From positions 124,001 through 188,000 of the forward strand of contig CAMCZV010000002.1 of the NCBI GenBank assembly GCA_945888455.1: DNA of 64,000 nt, given 5' to 3'. Shown piece after piece: positions 10,695 through 20,270 of this stretch. The DNA comes from Candidatus Finniella inopinata. GTDB taxonomy: Bacteria; Pseudomonadota; Alphaproteobacteria; Holosporales; Holosporaceae. Below the pieces are notes generated by a model. It saw only the letters and a list, made by a program, of their open reading frames with translations. It was not told where the DNA came from and did no database searches. Position 1 is the first letter of the stretch, and each line of letters opens with the position of its first letter. The position numbers and the translations under genes were made by a program.

Positions 10695-11163
10695 TTATGC
10701 GATCGAGACATGGCAAGACAAGATAATGATTTTCTGATGGTTTGCCCATTTTTGGTAATATGTTTGCAATGGACGACTAGCCACTTTGGGTATCCAGATT
10801 GTTTGCCAAGTTGCCAACAATCTTTCAGCTTTACCTTTTAGCTCTACAGATACGTGATTGTGACAGATGCCACTGATGGCAACGGGTATGGATTTGTGTA
10901 GAGCTGGGATCAAATCATACCACCCCTGATTTTCTGATGATCCCATGTTCTGATCCATTTTCTGGACCGTTTCATGGCTCTGATGTGGACCATTGGATTG
11001 ATCTGCGTTGTCTAGAAAATCTTTAGACAAAGTCCAAGATTTCTTTCTTTAATCCATCCTTACATAATTTACAGTTTGAAGCACTTTTCATTGAATCGGC
11101 TGCGTATATAGATAGTGTAAACATAAAAATAGCAAGCCCAGTCGTACTGATTTTTTTGAACAT
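10695..11163 (-). pseudogene. Probable frameshifted gene for a small secreted CxxC protein
   Basis: ATG 11163 (minus) opens a frame with a convincing signal peptide (MFKKISTTGLAIFMFTLSIYAA) followed by a CxxC motif (NCKLCKDGLKK), but it stops after 46 codons at 11023. A second open frame, shifted by one base, starts at about 11030 and runs 111 codons to 10695, containing ALHKSIPVAISGICHNH. Together they read like one protein of about 155 residues broken by a single frameshift near 11025-11050. A TATAAT element lies about 30 nt before the ATG. The alternatives are a genuine 46-residue secreted peptide with chance coding downstream, or a sequencing error. The DNA is AT-rich near the start, like other secreted-protein genes in the window. 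Confidence 0.4.
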
Positions 11164-11265
11164 AAAATTGTTTTCCAGCGTTTCTGGTGTTATTATATTT
11201 GGAAAAGATTTAATTTTTAATCAAAAAATTGTTTGATTTTCTGGGTACTCCGCTTATCTTTTTCT

Positions 11266-13665
11266 ATGCATCCCAGTATTGAGCCAACCATTGAATCAAC
11301 CATCAAAAACAGACACCCTCCACCAAATCAAACGTTGTTTGATCAAAAACGGTTGGATCAAAACATACAGAATCAGATGATGCTGGATCTTGATATTGAT
11401 TTACATCCTGTTCATGTGGTTGTCCCAACCCCGTTGTGGCAAGAATTCACCTATCTTGCGCCCAAAAATCTTCCTATTGGAGCTGTAGTTTTGGTATCTT
11501 TTGGTTCCCGATTAATGTGGGGGGTCCTTTGGAAAGAAGTTGGCCCCTGCCCGCACACCCCGAAAAAGCCCTTAAAAACCATTATTTCAGGTCTAGAGCT
11601 GTCTGCCTTTCAGTCATTGATATTATCACCATCATTGATGCAATGGATGACGTCTATGGCGCGATATTTGGTTTGTCCGTTGGGCCTTATTGTGAAAATG
11701 ACTTTGCCACCAGCGATAAAATATGCAGAAATGGTTCTGTATACAAAAATACCCACAGCAGAGATGCCCACAGAAAAAGCCTCTGCTGTGGCTGGTTGCA
11801 ATCACGTTGCATCTGATGATGGGGTTGATGATGGAGGGCCTGGGACGGACTGTGAGACCATACAGCACTCTGCCCTCCTTCTGGCGCAATCGTTCACAGA
11901 ATCACCCATGGTGAATTCGTATACAGGAACAGTGCGGCAATGGGCCAGCAAACTAGACCTTTCCTTGGCCAATGCTCGATCATTGGTGCAAAAAAAGGAA
12001 TTGATCGGGTGTCAGAGCCCCGCCCTGCCCTTGAATCCTACACCCATAGGTTCGTCAGAACCCTTGACCCTGAATGCTGAACAAACAGATGCCCTGGATC
12101 AAACCCTCTCTGGGTTAAGTCAATGGCCTTGCGTACTGTTAGAGGGCGTTACAGGATCGGGCAAAACAGAGGTCCTGCTGGCGTTAAGTCAGTCTTTTTG
12201 GGATACGGGAAAACAAGTCTTGGTGCTGTTACCGGAAATTATGCTCAGTTATCCCTGGTGCAAGCGTGTTAAAAAGTATTTTGACATGCCCGTGACGTTT
12301 TGGCATTCGGCCATGAGTCCGCGTATGCGCCAAGAAGGTTTTGAAAATATTGTGACAGGGCAAACCCGACTGATCATCGGTGCTCGTTCTGCTTTGGCCC
12401 TGCCCTATGCAGATTTAGGGCTGATTATTGTGGATGAAGAACACGAAATGTCGTATAAACAAAGCGATACCCTGTTGTATCATGGCCGTGATATGGCTGT
12501 TTTACGTGGGGCCAGCCAAAAAATTCCTGTGGTGTTGGCTTCGGCCACACCGTCTATGGAAACCCGTATGAATGTGCTACAAAATCGCTATGGCCATGTC
12601 CGCTTGCACAATCGTTATGGTGGCGCCCAATTGCCCTCATTTTCGTGTATTGATATGCGGCCTCATCCCCCAAAAGAGAATGCTTGGATCAGCCCATTAT
12701 TGCGAAAAAGCATTCAAGAAACCTTGAATAAAGGAGAGCAAACATTGCTCTTTTTAAACCGCAGAGGGTATGCCTGTTTATGGATGTGTTATCAATGCGG
12801 GTATCGTGCGGCGTGTCATCAATGCAGTGCGTGGATGACGGTTCATGAAAAACCAGCTCAATTATTGTGCCATTATTGTGGATATGCCGTGCCCATCCCT
12901 GATGCCTGCCCAGGGTGTCATGATCAAAGTGGGGTCTTGTTGATGGGGCCAGGAATAGAACGTATTGCCAAGGAAGTAGCCACAGTTTTTCCAAAAGCCC
13001 GAACCTGTTTACTCAGCAGCGATCATGTGGGGTCAACGCAGGACATGACCGATATTTTGGATCGCATTGCCCGAAAAGAGATTGATATTTTAATCGGCAC
13101 ACAATTAATTGCAAAGGGGTATCATTTCCCCTATTTAACATGCATTGGAATTGTGGATACGGATTTTGCGCTGAATGATATGGATTTCAGAGCCAGTGAA
13201 CGCCTATTTCAATTGCTGTATCAGGTCGCAGGCAGAGCGGGCAGAGAGCATCGCCCTGGACAGGTGTTTTTGCAAACCATGCAACCGGATTACCCATTGT
13301 TTAAATACTTGCGCCATTACAATTGGGACGATTTTGTCCAACAAGAATTAGAAAAACGACGTCTCTTGGATTGCCCACCCATGACGCGGATGACGGCCGT
13401 TATTGTGTCTCATGCCAAACAATGGGAGGTAGAAAAGATCGCCACAGCGTTGCAAAAAAGCTGCCCCCATCATCCTGACATTCACGTGTTTGGTCCAGCA
13501 CCAGCGCCATTAAACCCTTTGCGTGGCCGATACCGGTGGCGTTTTTTATTGAAAACCAAGCCCAGAGCCCCAGTATATGCCTTTTTAAAGCAATGGCTGC
13601 ATACCACAGATTGGCCTCGTGGTGTGGGTATTGATATAGACAGGGATCCGTACTCCTTGTTATAG
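11266..13665 (+). CDS. priA: Primosomal replication restart helicase PriA
   Basis: PriA reloads the replisome at stalled forks. About 799 residues from ATG 11266 (an upstream TTG and a downstream ATG are alternatives). An N-terminal 3'-DNA-binding domain (VVVPTPLWQEFTYLAP), helicase core with Walker A GVTGSGKTEV and Walker B IIVDEEHE, TPSMETR, and paired zinc-binding cysteines in the order CYQC, CHQC, CHYC and CPGC. The helicase C-lobe has GTQLIAKGYHFP and QVAGRAGR. A variable, low-similarity linker (about residues 165-215) separates the DNA-binding domain from the helicase. Convergent with idi. Confidence 0.96.
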   Translation: MHPSIEPTIESTIKNRHPPPNQTLFDQKRLDQNIQNQMMLDLDIDLHPVHVVVPTPLWQEFTYLAPKNLPIGAVVLVSFGSRLMWGVLWKEVGPCPHTPKKPLKTIISGLELSAFQSLILSPSLMQWMTSMARYLVCPLGLIVKMTLPPAIKYAEMVLYTKIPTAEMPTEKASAVAGCNHVASDDGVDDGGPGTDCETIQHSALLLAQSFTESPMVNSYTGTVRQWASKLDLSLANARSLVQKKELIGCQSPALPLNPTPIGSSEPLTLNAEQTDALDQTLSGLSQWPCVLLEGVTGSGKTEVLLALSQSFWDTGKQVLVLLPEIMLSYPWCKRVKKYFDMPVTFWHSAMSPRMRQEGFENIVTGQTRLIIGARSALALPYADLGLIIVDEEHEMSYKQSDTLLYHGRDMAVLRGASQKIPVVLASATPSMETRMNVLQNRYGHVRLHNRYGGAQLPSFSCIDMRPHPPKENAWISPLLRKSIQETLNKGEQTLLFLNRRGYACLWMCYQCGYRAACHQCSAWMTVHEKPAQLLCHYCGYAVPIPDACPGCHDQSGVLLMGPGIERIAKEVATVFPKARTCLLSSDHVGSTQDMTDILDRIARKEIDILIGTQLIAKGYHFPYLTCIGIVDTDFALNDMDFRASERLFQLLYQVAGRAGREHRPGQVFLQTMQPDYPLFKYLRHYNWDDFVQQELEKRRLLDCPPMTRMTAVIVSHAKQWEVEKIATALQKSCPHHPDIHVFGPAPAPLNPLRGRYRWRFLLKTKPRAPVYAFLKQWLHTTDWPRGVGIDIDRDPYSLL

Positions 13666-13720
13666 GGCCCATTGGCTATGGGATTTGGTTTCCGCCACTA
13701 CCCCTTAGAGAACTCCATCA

Positions 13721-14239
13721 TCACGTCCAATGAACGTGTAATACATGGGGCAACCAAGGGCTATAGGAATGCGGATTATGGGCAAGATCCTGAGTCAGTT
13801 CCTCTAGATCCATCCATTTCCAGTGGTCTAATTCTTCTGGATTAGGGGTAATGACCTGTGTCAACGGCATTTCAGCCATGAATACCTGATTGTACTCGTG
13901 TTCGATTAATCCATTGCTCACATTCAGACGATACATGGTGGTGCCTGATGGAATCAGATCAATCCCGTGGATGCCTAGCTCTTCAAAAAGACGACGCTTG
14001 GCCGCATAAGCCGTATTTTCTTGGGGCATAGGGTGACCACAACAGGCATTGCTCCACAATCCCCCACTGTGATATTTGTGCTCTGCACGTTTTTGCAGGA
14101 TGGTTTTTTTGGGATTTTTGATGCAATCCACCAACAGGATGGAAAAGGCCAAGTGCAACAATCCTTGCTGATGAACAGCCATTTTTTCGCCACTGCCTAT
14201 TGCCAATCCTTCGAGATCAACCAGAGTAATCGTGTTCAT
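13721..14239 (-). CDS. idi: Isopentenyl-diphosphate delta-isomerase, type I (Nudix)
   Basis: Interconverts IPP and DMAPP. The 172-residue Nudix protein has the type I signature: EKMAVHQQGLLHLAFS, LQKRAEHKYHSGGLWSNACCGHP (catalytic Cys in the NACCGHP segment), the Nudix helix AKRRLFEELGI, and HEYNQVF with the metal-binding Glu. DMAPP is needed by MiaA, whose gene is also in this window, and both products feed quinone and undecaprenyl carriers. Whether IPP is made by the cell or taken from a host cannot be judged here. Confidence 0.95.
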   Translation of the reverse strand: MNTITLVDLEGLAIGSGEKMAVHQQGLLHLAFSILLVDCIKNPKKTILQKRAEHKYHSGGLWSNACCGHPMPQENTAYAAKRRLFEELGIHGIDLIPSGTTMYRLNVSNGLIEHEYNQVFMAEMPLTQVITPNPEELDHWKWMDLEELTQDLAHNPHSYSPWLPHVLHVHWT

Positions 14240-14342
14240 CGTACGATGCTAATGATGGTGTTGTTCTGTACAGAATATCCTGATTTTTCAAAGGCATCTA
14301 GACATACTCCCACACTTCTATGTCATTCTCGCACACTTCTAA

Positions 14343-14408
14343 GTCATTCTCGCGTAGGCGGGAATCTAGTAAATCCCTGTGATGGATCCCCGTCTTCACG
14401 GGGATGAC
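14343..14408. repeat. REP-like palindromic intergenic element
   Basis: A 66-bp unit begins GTCATTCTCGCG and ends CGGGGATGAC, with GTCAT/ATGAC at its borders. It holds two hairpins, CTCGCGtaggCGGGA and the perfect ATCCCCGTcttcACGGGGAT. A degenerate second copy of its left edge (CACACTTCTATGTCATTCTCG) lies at 14311-14331. Elements of this GTCATTCCCGCG...GGGGATGAC type are dispersed palindromic repeats known in many proteobacteria. This is the only copy seen in the window. Confidence 0.8.
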
Positions 14409-14521
14409 AACACAGAGGTCAGGGGCTCCATCCTATGAGATTGTGTTGGCAGTTAGGTGATGGGGGCAACAGCCCTCGTTTTGGTCACCACCATGTGCCC
14501 TGGCCAGCAGGACCATCAGCC

Positions 14522-15106
14522 CTATGTTTCGGTATTTTTATCAATGTGATTTTTAGATAGGTCATTGTGCTTTTTATATAGGTATTTTTGGTGATCTGTA
14601 CAATGCGTACAATCAATTGCTAATTGAATTAAAACTACACCATTCACAAATATATCTCTATCAGTTTGATCAGTTTGAATACCGTGATTCAAAAAATCTT
14701 GGTGATACGTATTGAACTCCGTGCGTTGTTTAAGGTTTTCTTGGCATAGTTTTTTCACAGTACCTGTTATTTTTTCTATGTATTCATCATTCAAAGGAGC
14801 ATCTATTGAGTCGTTGATATGATTATTGTTGTGATTATTGTTTAAATTAATTTGCATATAATTAGTCAGACTGGTTTTAAAAAAACTTTTTTTCAAATCT
14901 GAATCTGAAATGCATGAAATGCACTTTAAAATACGATAGGTTTTAGTTTTAATGTCAGACACATCATCTTTAATTTTTTGGAACATCGTTTCAATAGCAT
15001 CAGGCGCCGGGTTGCTGTGACCAGTGTTTGGGTTTGTCCCATAAATACAGTTAAAACCTGCAATTAAGATTATGGCAGGCAAAAAAAACATCTTATTTAT
15101 TTTCAT
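14522..15106 (-). CDS. Putative secreted protein with two CxxC motifs
   Basis: Not recognised. The 194-residue product begins with a clear signal peptide (MKINKMFFLPAIILIAGFNCIYG). After it come two CxxC pairs, LKCISCISD (about residue 61) and IDCTHCTDH (about residue 166), an Asn/His-rich patch, and otherwise polar helical sequence with no membrane segments. A good ribosome site (GGAGAG) precedes the start by a few bases. The gene is much richer in A+T than its neighbours. CxxC pairs suggest metal binding or disulphides in the periplasm or outside the cell. It shares this architecture, not clear sequence identity, with the genes at 11163 and 44039. Confidence 0.75.
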   Translation of the reverse strand: MKINKMFFLPAIILIAGFNCIYGTNPNTGHSNPAPDAIETMFQKIKDDVSDIKTKTYRILKCISCISDSDLKKSFFKTSLTNYMQINLNNNHNNNHINDSIDAPLNDEYIEKITGTVKKLCQENLKQRTEFNTYHQDFLNHGIQTDQTDRDIFVNGVVLIQLAIDCTHCTDHQKYLYKKHNDLSKNHIDKNTET

Positions 15107-15451
15107 AACGCTCTCCGGTTAGTTAATTTTTTTAAATAAAATTTTCCTTATGTTTTGATTTCAAGGCCAGTATTCCCCGTCAATTAAAAAAAGTCAATAG
15201 GACCAAATTACGGTCAGTACAATTGTGGATGGCCTATGGGGAAAGTTTTTGAAATGGGGAAATTCAATGCCAATCGAAAGAGTGGTTAAGATGCGCGTGG
15301 GTTACCGCGTAGTAATACAACAGTTATGACGGGGGGGTGAGTTCATTTTGTGCTTGGACATGCATGAATGTTTAGTCTCCACCCCCCATAGAGCCCGTTC
15401 ATCTACCTTTGGTCAGTGGATCTGGGGGATAGCGTGATACAAGCGTACAAG
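15107..15451. other. Gap between secreted protein gene and gatB
   Basis: No gene seen. An inverted repeat GGGGGGTG (15332-15339) / CACCCCCC (15380-15387) encloses a loop of about 40 nt; its role is unknown. The AT-rich right side of the secreted-protein gene probably includes that gene's promoter, but no convincing -35/-10 pair was found. Confidence 0.5.
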
Positions 15452-16945
15452 TCAGGGTGTGTTTTTCAGTTTTTCCAAAGATTCAGCCAGCAGCTCTTGG
15501 ATGGCTTGAGGATTGGCTTTGCCTTTGGATTCCTTCATGACTTGACCAACAAAAAAGGCAAACAATTTATCTTTTCCGGATAAATAGGACGCCACATTGT
15601 CTTTTTCTCGATTTAAAACCGTACAAATCCAATTTTGAACGTCCTCTTGATTGGATACTTGAACCAATCCGCGCTGTTCCATAATTTTTTCAGGATTTTC
15701 CCCTGTTTCAAACATAATCCCGAATACTTCTTTGGCCAACAGATTGGATAATTTCTTGTTTGCCACAGCTTGGATTAAAGCCGCCATGTTTTCAGGTTGA
15801 ATTTGAGTGCCAGAAAATGGTGTGTTTGTGCGATTTAATGTGGCAAAGAATTCGCCTAAAATCCAGTTGGCGGCCAACTTTGCCCATGCTGGATCGGATA
15901 AATACGATACAACTTGCTCGAAAAAATATGAAACATCCATGTCCTCGACCAATAAATCCGCATCATATTCCGATAATCCATACACCTGAACAAATCGTGC
16001 ATGTTTTGCCCAGGGTGTTTCAGGTAATAAGGATGCAATGGTTTGAACATGATCAGATGAAATAACCACAGGTGTCAGATCTGGATCTGGAAAATAGAAA
16101 TAATCATCCGCAATTTCTTTTGTGCGCATGGGGCGTGTTTTTCCTGATGCAGGATCATACGTCCGTGTTTCCTGTACAATGCATCCCCCATTTTCAATTT
16201 CGCCAATCTGGCGATTGACTTCATAGTTCAAGGCACTGTGCAGAAACCGCAAGGAGTTCATGTTTTTTAACTCTACGCGCGTACCCAAGCTTTCTCCTGG
16301 TCGGCGTACCGAAACGTTGGCATCAACGCGTAATTGCCCCTTTTCCATATCCCCATGACAAACGCCCAGGTAACGCATCAAACAACGCAACCGTTTGACA
16401 TAATCAATCACTTCGTCCGAGTTGGACAAGTCGGGATGAGAGACAATTTCCATTAACCCAACCCCTGCCCTGTTAAAATCAACATAGGATTTATGGGGAT
16501 CTTGGTCATGCATGCTTTTGCCCGCATCTTGCTCGATATGAATGCGTTGAATGCGAATGGTTTTCCAGGCTTTTTCAGCATTTAAAATCTGTAATGCACC
16601 GTCTTGAACCACCGGTTTTTGATATTGTGAAATTTGATACCCCGCAGGATTGTCTGGGTAAAAGTAATGCTTTCGATCCAGTACAGAAACCAACGATATG
16701 GTGCCGCTGATGGCCAGACCCAACCGTATGGCTTGGTCCACGCATTCTCGATTCAGCGTCGGCAACATGCCGGGCATGGCCACGTCTAAAAAGGACACGC
16801 ACGTGTTGGGCTCTTTTCCAAACACTTGGCTGCTGGCCCCAGAAAACAGTTTGGATTGTGAAACGATTTGGGCATGAACTTCTAAGCCGATAACGGTTTC
16901 AAAGGCTGCAGATCCGGCTGACGACATAGAGGAAACAGATGACAT
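15452..16945 (-). CDS. gatB: Asp/Glu-tRNA amidotransferase subunit B
   Basis: Subunit B of the GatCAB enzyme, which converts misacylated Glu-tRNA(Gln) and/or Asp-tRNA(Asn) to the cognate amide; it supplies the tRNA-binding/kinase part. 497 residues from ATG 16945, giving the family opening FETVIGLEVHAQ. Conserved stretches include GASSQVFGKEPNTCVSFLD, MPGMLPTLN, HKSYVDFNRAGVGLMEIVSHPDL and RTKEIADDYFYFPDPDL. The helical tail domain (GEFFATLN... to the end) is complete. It lies 13 nt after gatA in the operon gatC-gatA-gatB. Confidence 0.97.
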   Translation of the reverse strand: MSSVSSMSSAGSAAFETVIGLEVHAQIVSQSKLFSGASSQVFGKEPNTCVSFLDVAMPGMLPTLNRECVDQAIRLGLAISGTISLVSVLDRKHYFYPDNPAGYQISQYQKPVVQDGALQILNAEKAWKTIRIQRIHIEQDAGKSMHDQDPHKSYVDFNRAGVGLMEIVSHPDLSNSDEVIDYVKRLRCLMRYLGVCHGDMEKGQLRVDANVSVRRPGESLGTRVELKNMNSLRFLHSALNYEVNRQIGEIENGGCIVQETRTYDPASGKTRPMRTKEIADDYFYFPDPDLTPVVISSDHVQTIASLLPETPWAKHARFVQVYGLSEYDADLLVEDMDVSYFFEQVVSYLSDPAWAKLAANWILGEFFATLNRTNTPFSGTQIQPENMAALIQAVANKKLSNLLAKEVFGIMFETGENPEKIMEQRGLVQVSNQEDVQNWICTVLNREKDNVASYLSGKDKLFAFFVGQVMKESKGKANPQAIQELLAESLEKLKNTP

Positions 16946-16958
16946 GGCATTATTCCGG

Positions 16959-18413
16959 TTAAAAGGGTAAATCAGGCATGGATGCGCTGGATTCAATAAT
17001 GTGACCAAATTGAAACAAGCGATCTTCGGCCAACGATGGTGCAATCAGTTGCAATCCCAATGGTAATCCAGTATTCGACAGGCCAGCAGGTACAGAAATG
17101 GCACACACATTGCCCACGTTAACCGGAACCGTTAAAACATCGTTCCAGTACATGGCCACAGGGTCTGATGCAGCTGCACCCAAGGAAAATGCTGGTGTGG
17201 GCGTTGTGGGGGTCAACACCACATCAACCTGTTGAAATACTTGACGAAAATCGTGTTGGATCATATGGCGCACTTTTTGCGCTTTGTTGTAATAGGCATC
17301 GTAATACCCATGAGAAAGCACATACGTACCCAATAGAATCCGTCTTTTCACCTCTGGCCCAAACCCCTGACCCCTGGTTTGAAAATACATATCCTCTAGA
17401 TTTTCAATATTTTCCGCACGAAAACCGTATTTTACACCATCATAACGCTGTAAGTTGGATGCGGCCTCTGCACACGCCAAAATGTAATAACATGGCAACG
17501 CATAACTGCTGTACGGCAAGGACACATGCACAATTTCACAGCCATTTTTTTGAAACAGATCTTGACCTTTTTTCCATAGATCCATTATTTCTGGATCCAT
17601 TTGTGCATTCTCGTACCATTCCTTTGGAATGCCGATTTTTTTGCCCATCAACGATTTTCCAATATTGTGTGTAAAATCAGGAACAGGCAGATTTAAAGAG
17701 GTTGCATCTTTTTGGTCATATCCCGCCATCACATTCAGCAACAGCGCAGAGTCCTTGACTGATCGTGCAAAAGGCCCAGGGGTATCCAAAGACGAAGCAT
17801 AAGCCACAACCCCCCACCGGGAACAGCGTCCGTAACTGGGTTTTACACCGACAACACCGCAAAATGCAGCAGGTTGACGTACAGACCCCCCTGTATCGGT
17901 TCCCAGTGCCAACAAGGCAGATCCATTGGCAATGGATGCAGCCGAACCGCCTGAAGAACCCCCAGCCGTACAAGACGAATTCCAAGGATTGTGGGTGGGG
18001 CCAGTATGAACAGGCGTGGTGGTTGATCCCATGCAAAATTCATCTAGATTGGTTTTTCCCAATAAAACAGTCCCAGCATCCGATACGTTTTGGGTAACGT
18101 GGGATTCATAGGGCGGAATAAAGTTATGCAGCATTTTGGATGCCGCGGTGGTTCGAATATTTTTGGTACAATAGGCGTCTTTTACCGCAATGGGGACCCC
18201 CTCTAATAACCTGGCTGTGCCATTAGCCAAGCGTTCATCGCTGCGTTTGGCGTCTTGCAGTGCTCGTTCTTTTGTAACGGTAATATAGGCATTATAACCA
18301 CTGGTGCGTTCGATTTGATCCAGGTAACTTTGGGTTAATTCTGTGGCGGAAAACGCTTTGCTCTGTAAACCAATCAGAACATCACCCAAGGATAATTTCA
18401 GTAAGGGGCTCAT
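16959..18413 (-). CDS. gatA: Asp/Glu-tRNA amidotransferase subunit A
   Basis: The glutaminase/amidase subunit, which releases ammonia from glutamine for GatB. 484 residues. The amidase-signature catalytic triad is visible: Lys in VPIAVKDAYCTKN, cis-Ser in GGSSGGSAA and the Ser nucleophile in GTDTGGSVRQPAA. The start at 18413 overlaps the gatC stop by 4 nt (ATGA), so the two are translationally coupled; the longer frame upstream lies within gatC. Confidence 0.97.
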   Translation of the reverse strand: MSPLLKLSLGDVLIGLQSKAFSATELTQSYLDQIERTSGYNAYITVTKERALQDAKRSDERLANGTARLLEGVPIAVKDAYCTKNIRTTAASKMLHNFIPPYESHVTQNVSDAGTVLLGKTNLDEFCMGSTTTPVHTGPTHNPWNSSCTAGGSSGGSAASIANGSALLALGTDTGGSVRQPAAFCGVVGVKPSYGRCSRWGVVAYASSLDTPGPFARSVKDSALLLNVMAGYDQKDATSLNLPVPDFTHNIGKSLMGKKIGIPKEWYENAQMDPEIMDLWKKGQDLFQKNGCEIVHVSLPYSSYALPCYYILACAEAASNLQRYDGVKYGFRAENIENLEDMYFQTRGQGFGPEVKRRILLGTYVLSHGYYDAYYNKAQKVRHMIQHDFRQVFQQVDVVLTPTTPTPAFSLGAAASDPVAMYWNDVLTVPVNVGNVCAISVPAGLSNTGLPLGLQLIAPSLAEDRLFQFGHIIESSASMPDLPF

Positions 18414-18697
18414 GATTTCAAAACCTTTGGAACGGTGAAAAAGGAATCTTTTGGGCAAGGGGCATTGCTTAATACCAATGCGACTTGGTCACCTTCTGTT
18501 ACACCATCTTCGCGCAGCGCCATGGCTGGTTGCTGGGATTCCGGCATGCCGCGCACACAAACGCCTTCTAATTGTCCAACCCAAGACAATACCTTGGCCA
18601 AATCTTGGCTCAATGATACGGATTCCTCTGGGGTTAAATACAATCGAGCCAAACGTTGCATGGTGGCAATTTGATCGATCGCAAATGTTTCAGACAT
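18410..18697 (-). CDS. gatC: Asp/Glu-tRNA amidotransferase subunit C
   Basis: A small subunit that clamps GatA to GatB. 95 residues, the normal size. ATG 18697 gives IDQIATMQRLARLYLTPEE, matching the conserved GatC N-terminal helix; MPESQQPAMALREDGVTEG matches the conserved C-terminal strap (canonical LREDxVxxG). First gene of the gatCAB operon; divergent from murB. Confidence 0.94.
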   Translation of the reverse strand: MSETFAIDQIATMQRLARLYLTPEESVSLSQDLAKVLSWVGQLEGVCVRGMPESQQPAMALREDGVTEGDQVALVLSNAPCPKDSFFTVPKVLKS

Positions 18698-18863
18698 AAA
18701 ATACCCCATTTTTACAAAGAGACTTGTTAGAAAGTATAGGGTTATCCCTCTGTTTTGAAAAGCCCCACGGGATAAAGCAAGGGGTAAAAAAGCCATTTTG
18801 TTGTTTTGTTATATACGCAGATCGGTTACACTGGATTCAGAAAAAGCTGAGTCCACAGTTCTG

Positions 18864-19763
18864 ATGATCTCTCTAAAAAATGCCGCAATTTCTGGGCGAA
18901 TAGAGCATCATGTTCCCCTGTCCAAGATGACATGGTTGCGCGTCGGCGGCGAAGCATCATGCATGTTTCATCCCAACGATGCGCAGGATTTATCCGAATT
19001 TTTACAGCAATTTCCCCAAAAAAACACCCATATTTTGGGGGCAGGATCCAATATTTTGGTTCGTGATGGCGGGGTTGCTGGCTGTGTCATTAAAATGGGC
19101 AAAGGGTTCCGAACGTTTCATGCCACGGATACCCATATTGATGTGGGGGCGGGCCTGTTGGATCGTTATGTGGCGGATCGCTGCCAGAAATTGGGCTTAT
19201 CTGGACTGGAATTTATGACCACCATTCCCGGAACCATTGGTGGCGGTTTGGCCATGAATGCCAGTTGTTATGGGGCAGGTTTTGCCGATCGCTTGGTGCA
19301 CGCAAACGTCATGGATCCTTTTGGAAAAATTCACATCCTTTTGCCCCAAGAGCTGAATTACGGATATCGGTCTTGCGGGTTGCCATCGGGTTGGATTTTT
19401 CTGAGTGCGCGATTTCTTTGCACCCCAAGTGAACCTGATGGTATTGCGCTGACCATGGCGGAAATGGATCTGCAGAGAAAAAAAACTCAACCCATCATGG
19501 TGAAAACAGGGGGCAGCACCTTTGCAAACCCCCAGAAAGGTTCAGCTTGGGAATGGCTAGATCAAGCAGGATTTCGTGGAAAAAAACTGGGACAAGCCAT
19601 GTTTTCAGAAAAACATTGCAATTTTTTAATCAACCTTGGTGATGCCAGCGCAAAAGACTTGGAAACGTTGGCGGAACAAGCCAAAAAGGCGGTTTTTGAC
19701 CAAAGTGGCGTAACATTACGATGGGAAATCGTGAGGTGGGGGGCACACAGCGCAGCGGTGTAA
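18864..19763 (+). CDS. murB: UDP-N-acetylenolpyruvoylglucosamine reductase
   Basis: The FAD enzyme that makes UDP-MurNAc for peptidoglycan. 299 residues (type IIa-like). FAD-binding features are MTWLRVGGEA, LGAGSNILVRD and TTIPGTIGGGLAMNASCYG; the catalytic region has YGYRSCGLP and GGSTFANP with the proton-donor Ser. ATG 18864 was chosen by alignment; no strong ribosome site is visible and a TTG at 18798 gives a longer frame. It stands alone rather than in the mur/fts cluster. Confidence 0.95.
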   Translation: MISLKNAAISGRIEHHVPLSKMTWLRVGGEASCMFHPNDAQDLSEFLQQFPQKNTHILGAGSNILVRDGGVAGCVIKMGKGFRTFHATDTHIDVGAGLLDRYVADRCQKLGLSGLEFMTTIPGTIGGGLAMNASCYGAGFADRLVHANVMDPFGKIHILLPQELNYGYRSCGLPSGWIFLSARFLCTPSEPDGIALTMAEMDLQRKKTQPIMVKTGGSTFANPQKGSAWEWLDQAGFRGKKLGQAMFSEKHCNFLINLGDASAKDLETLAEQAKKAVFDQSGVTLRWEIVRWGAHSAAV

Positions 19764-19914
19764 GAATTGTGGGGGGGGCAATGGCGTGGCGACTTTTAAG
19801 CCAGTCTTTTTTTCTTAGAAAAAATATGGACGAACGTTTTACACAGATTTTTCGTCATGATTTCCCGCGCCGCCCAAGCAACAGATCGAACCGTAACAGA
19901 TCGACCAATCCTGT

Positions 19915-20076
19915 TTATTTCATTTTGGCTTCTTTAAACATCACATGACGGCGCAGCTTTTTATCATATTTACGCAACATCAAGTTGGTTTTCCCTTTTG
20001 TCCGTGCGACATAAAATACACCAGAACCTTCTGTGCTGACCAAACGAATCAACGTTTTTTTTGTGCTTTTTGCCAT
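19915..20076 (-). CDS. rpmG: 50S ribosomal protein bL33
   Basis: A 53-residue open frame on the minus strand reading MAKSTKKTLIRLVSTEGSGV, then FYVARTKGKTN, LMLRKYDKKLRRHVMFKEAK. This is bL33 of the cysteine-free type typical of proteobacteria (canonical KIKLVSTAGTGFFYVTxKNxR...KLExxKYDPxxRxHVxxxExK). A TGGCATAAT extended -10-like element lies about 40-50 nt upstream. It stands alone, not beside rpmB. Confidence 0.95.
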   Translation of the reverse strand: MAKSTKKTLIRLVSTEGSGVFYVARTKGKTNLMLRKYDKKLRRHVMFKEAKMK

Positions 20077-20270
20077 CTTATAAGCCCATTCTAAAAAATA
20101 TAATTTTTATTATGCCAGAATTCACCCCATAAAACCACCCCTACCTCCAGAATTTTCTGTCAAGAGAGGCGGCTTTTTTTGACTCTTTTGGCCACGTGGA
20201 TCAATCGGCTATACCATCCCTGCTTGCCCAATCTTCCAGTCTTCTCACAAGACTATTTTGGTCTGAGGGA

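Noticed and set aside
10544-10726. 60-codon plus-strand frame after rnhB
   Set aside because: It is made largely of the 14-bp repeat region and His/Ser-rich chance sequence with no ribosome site.
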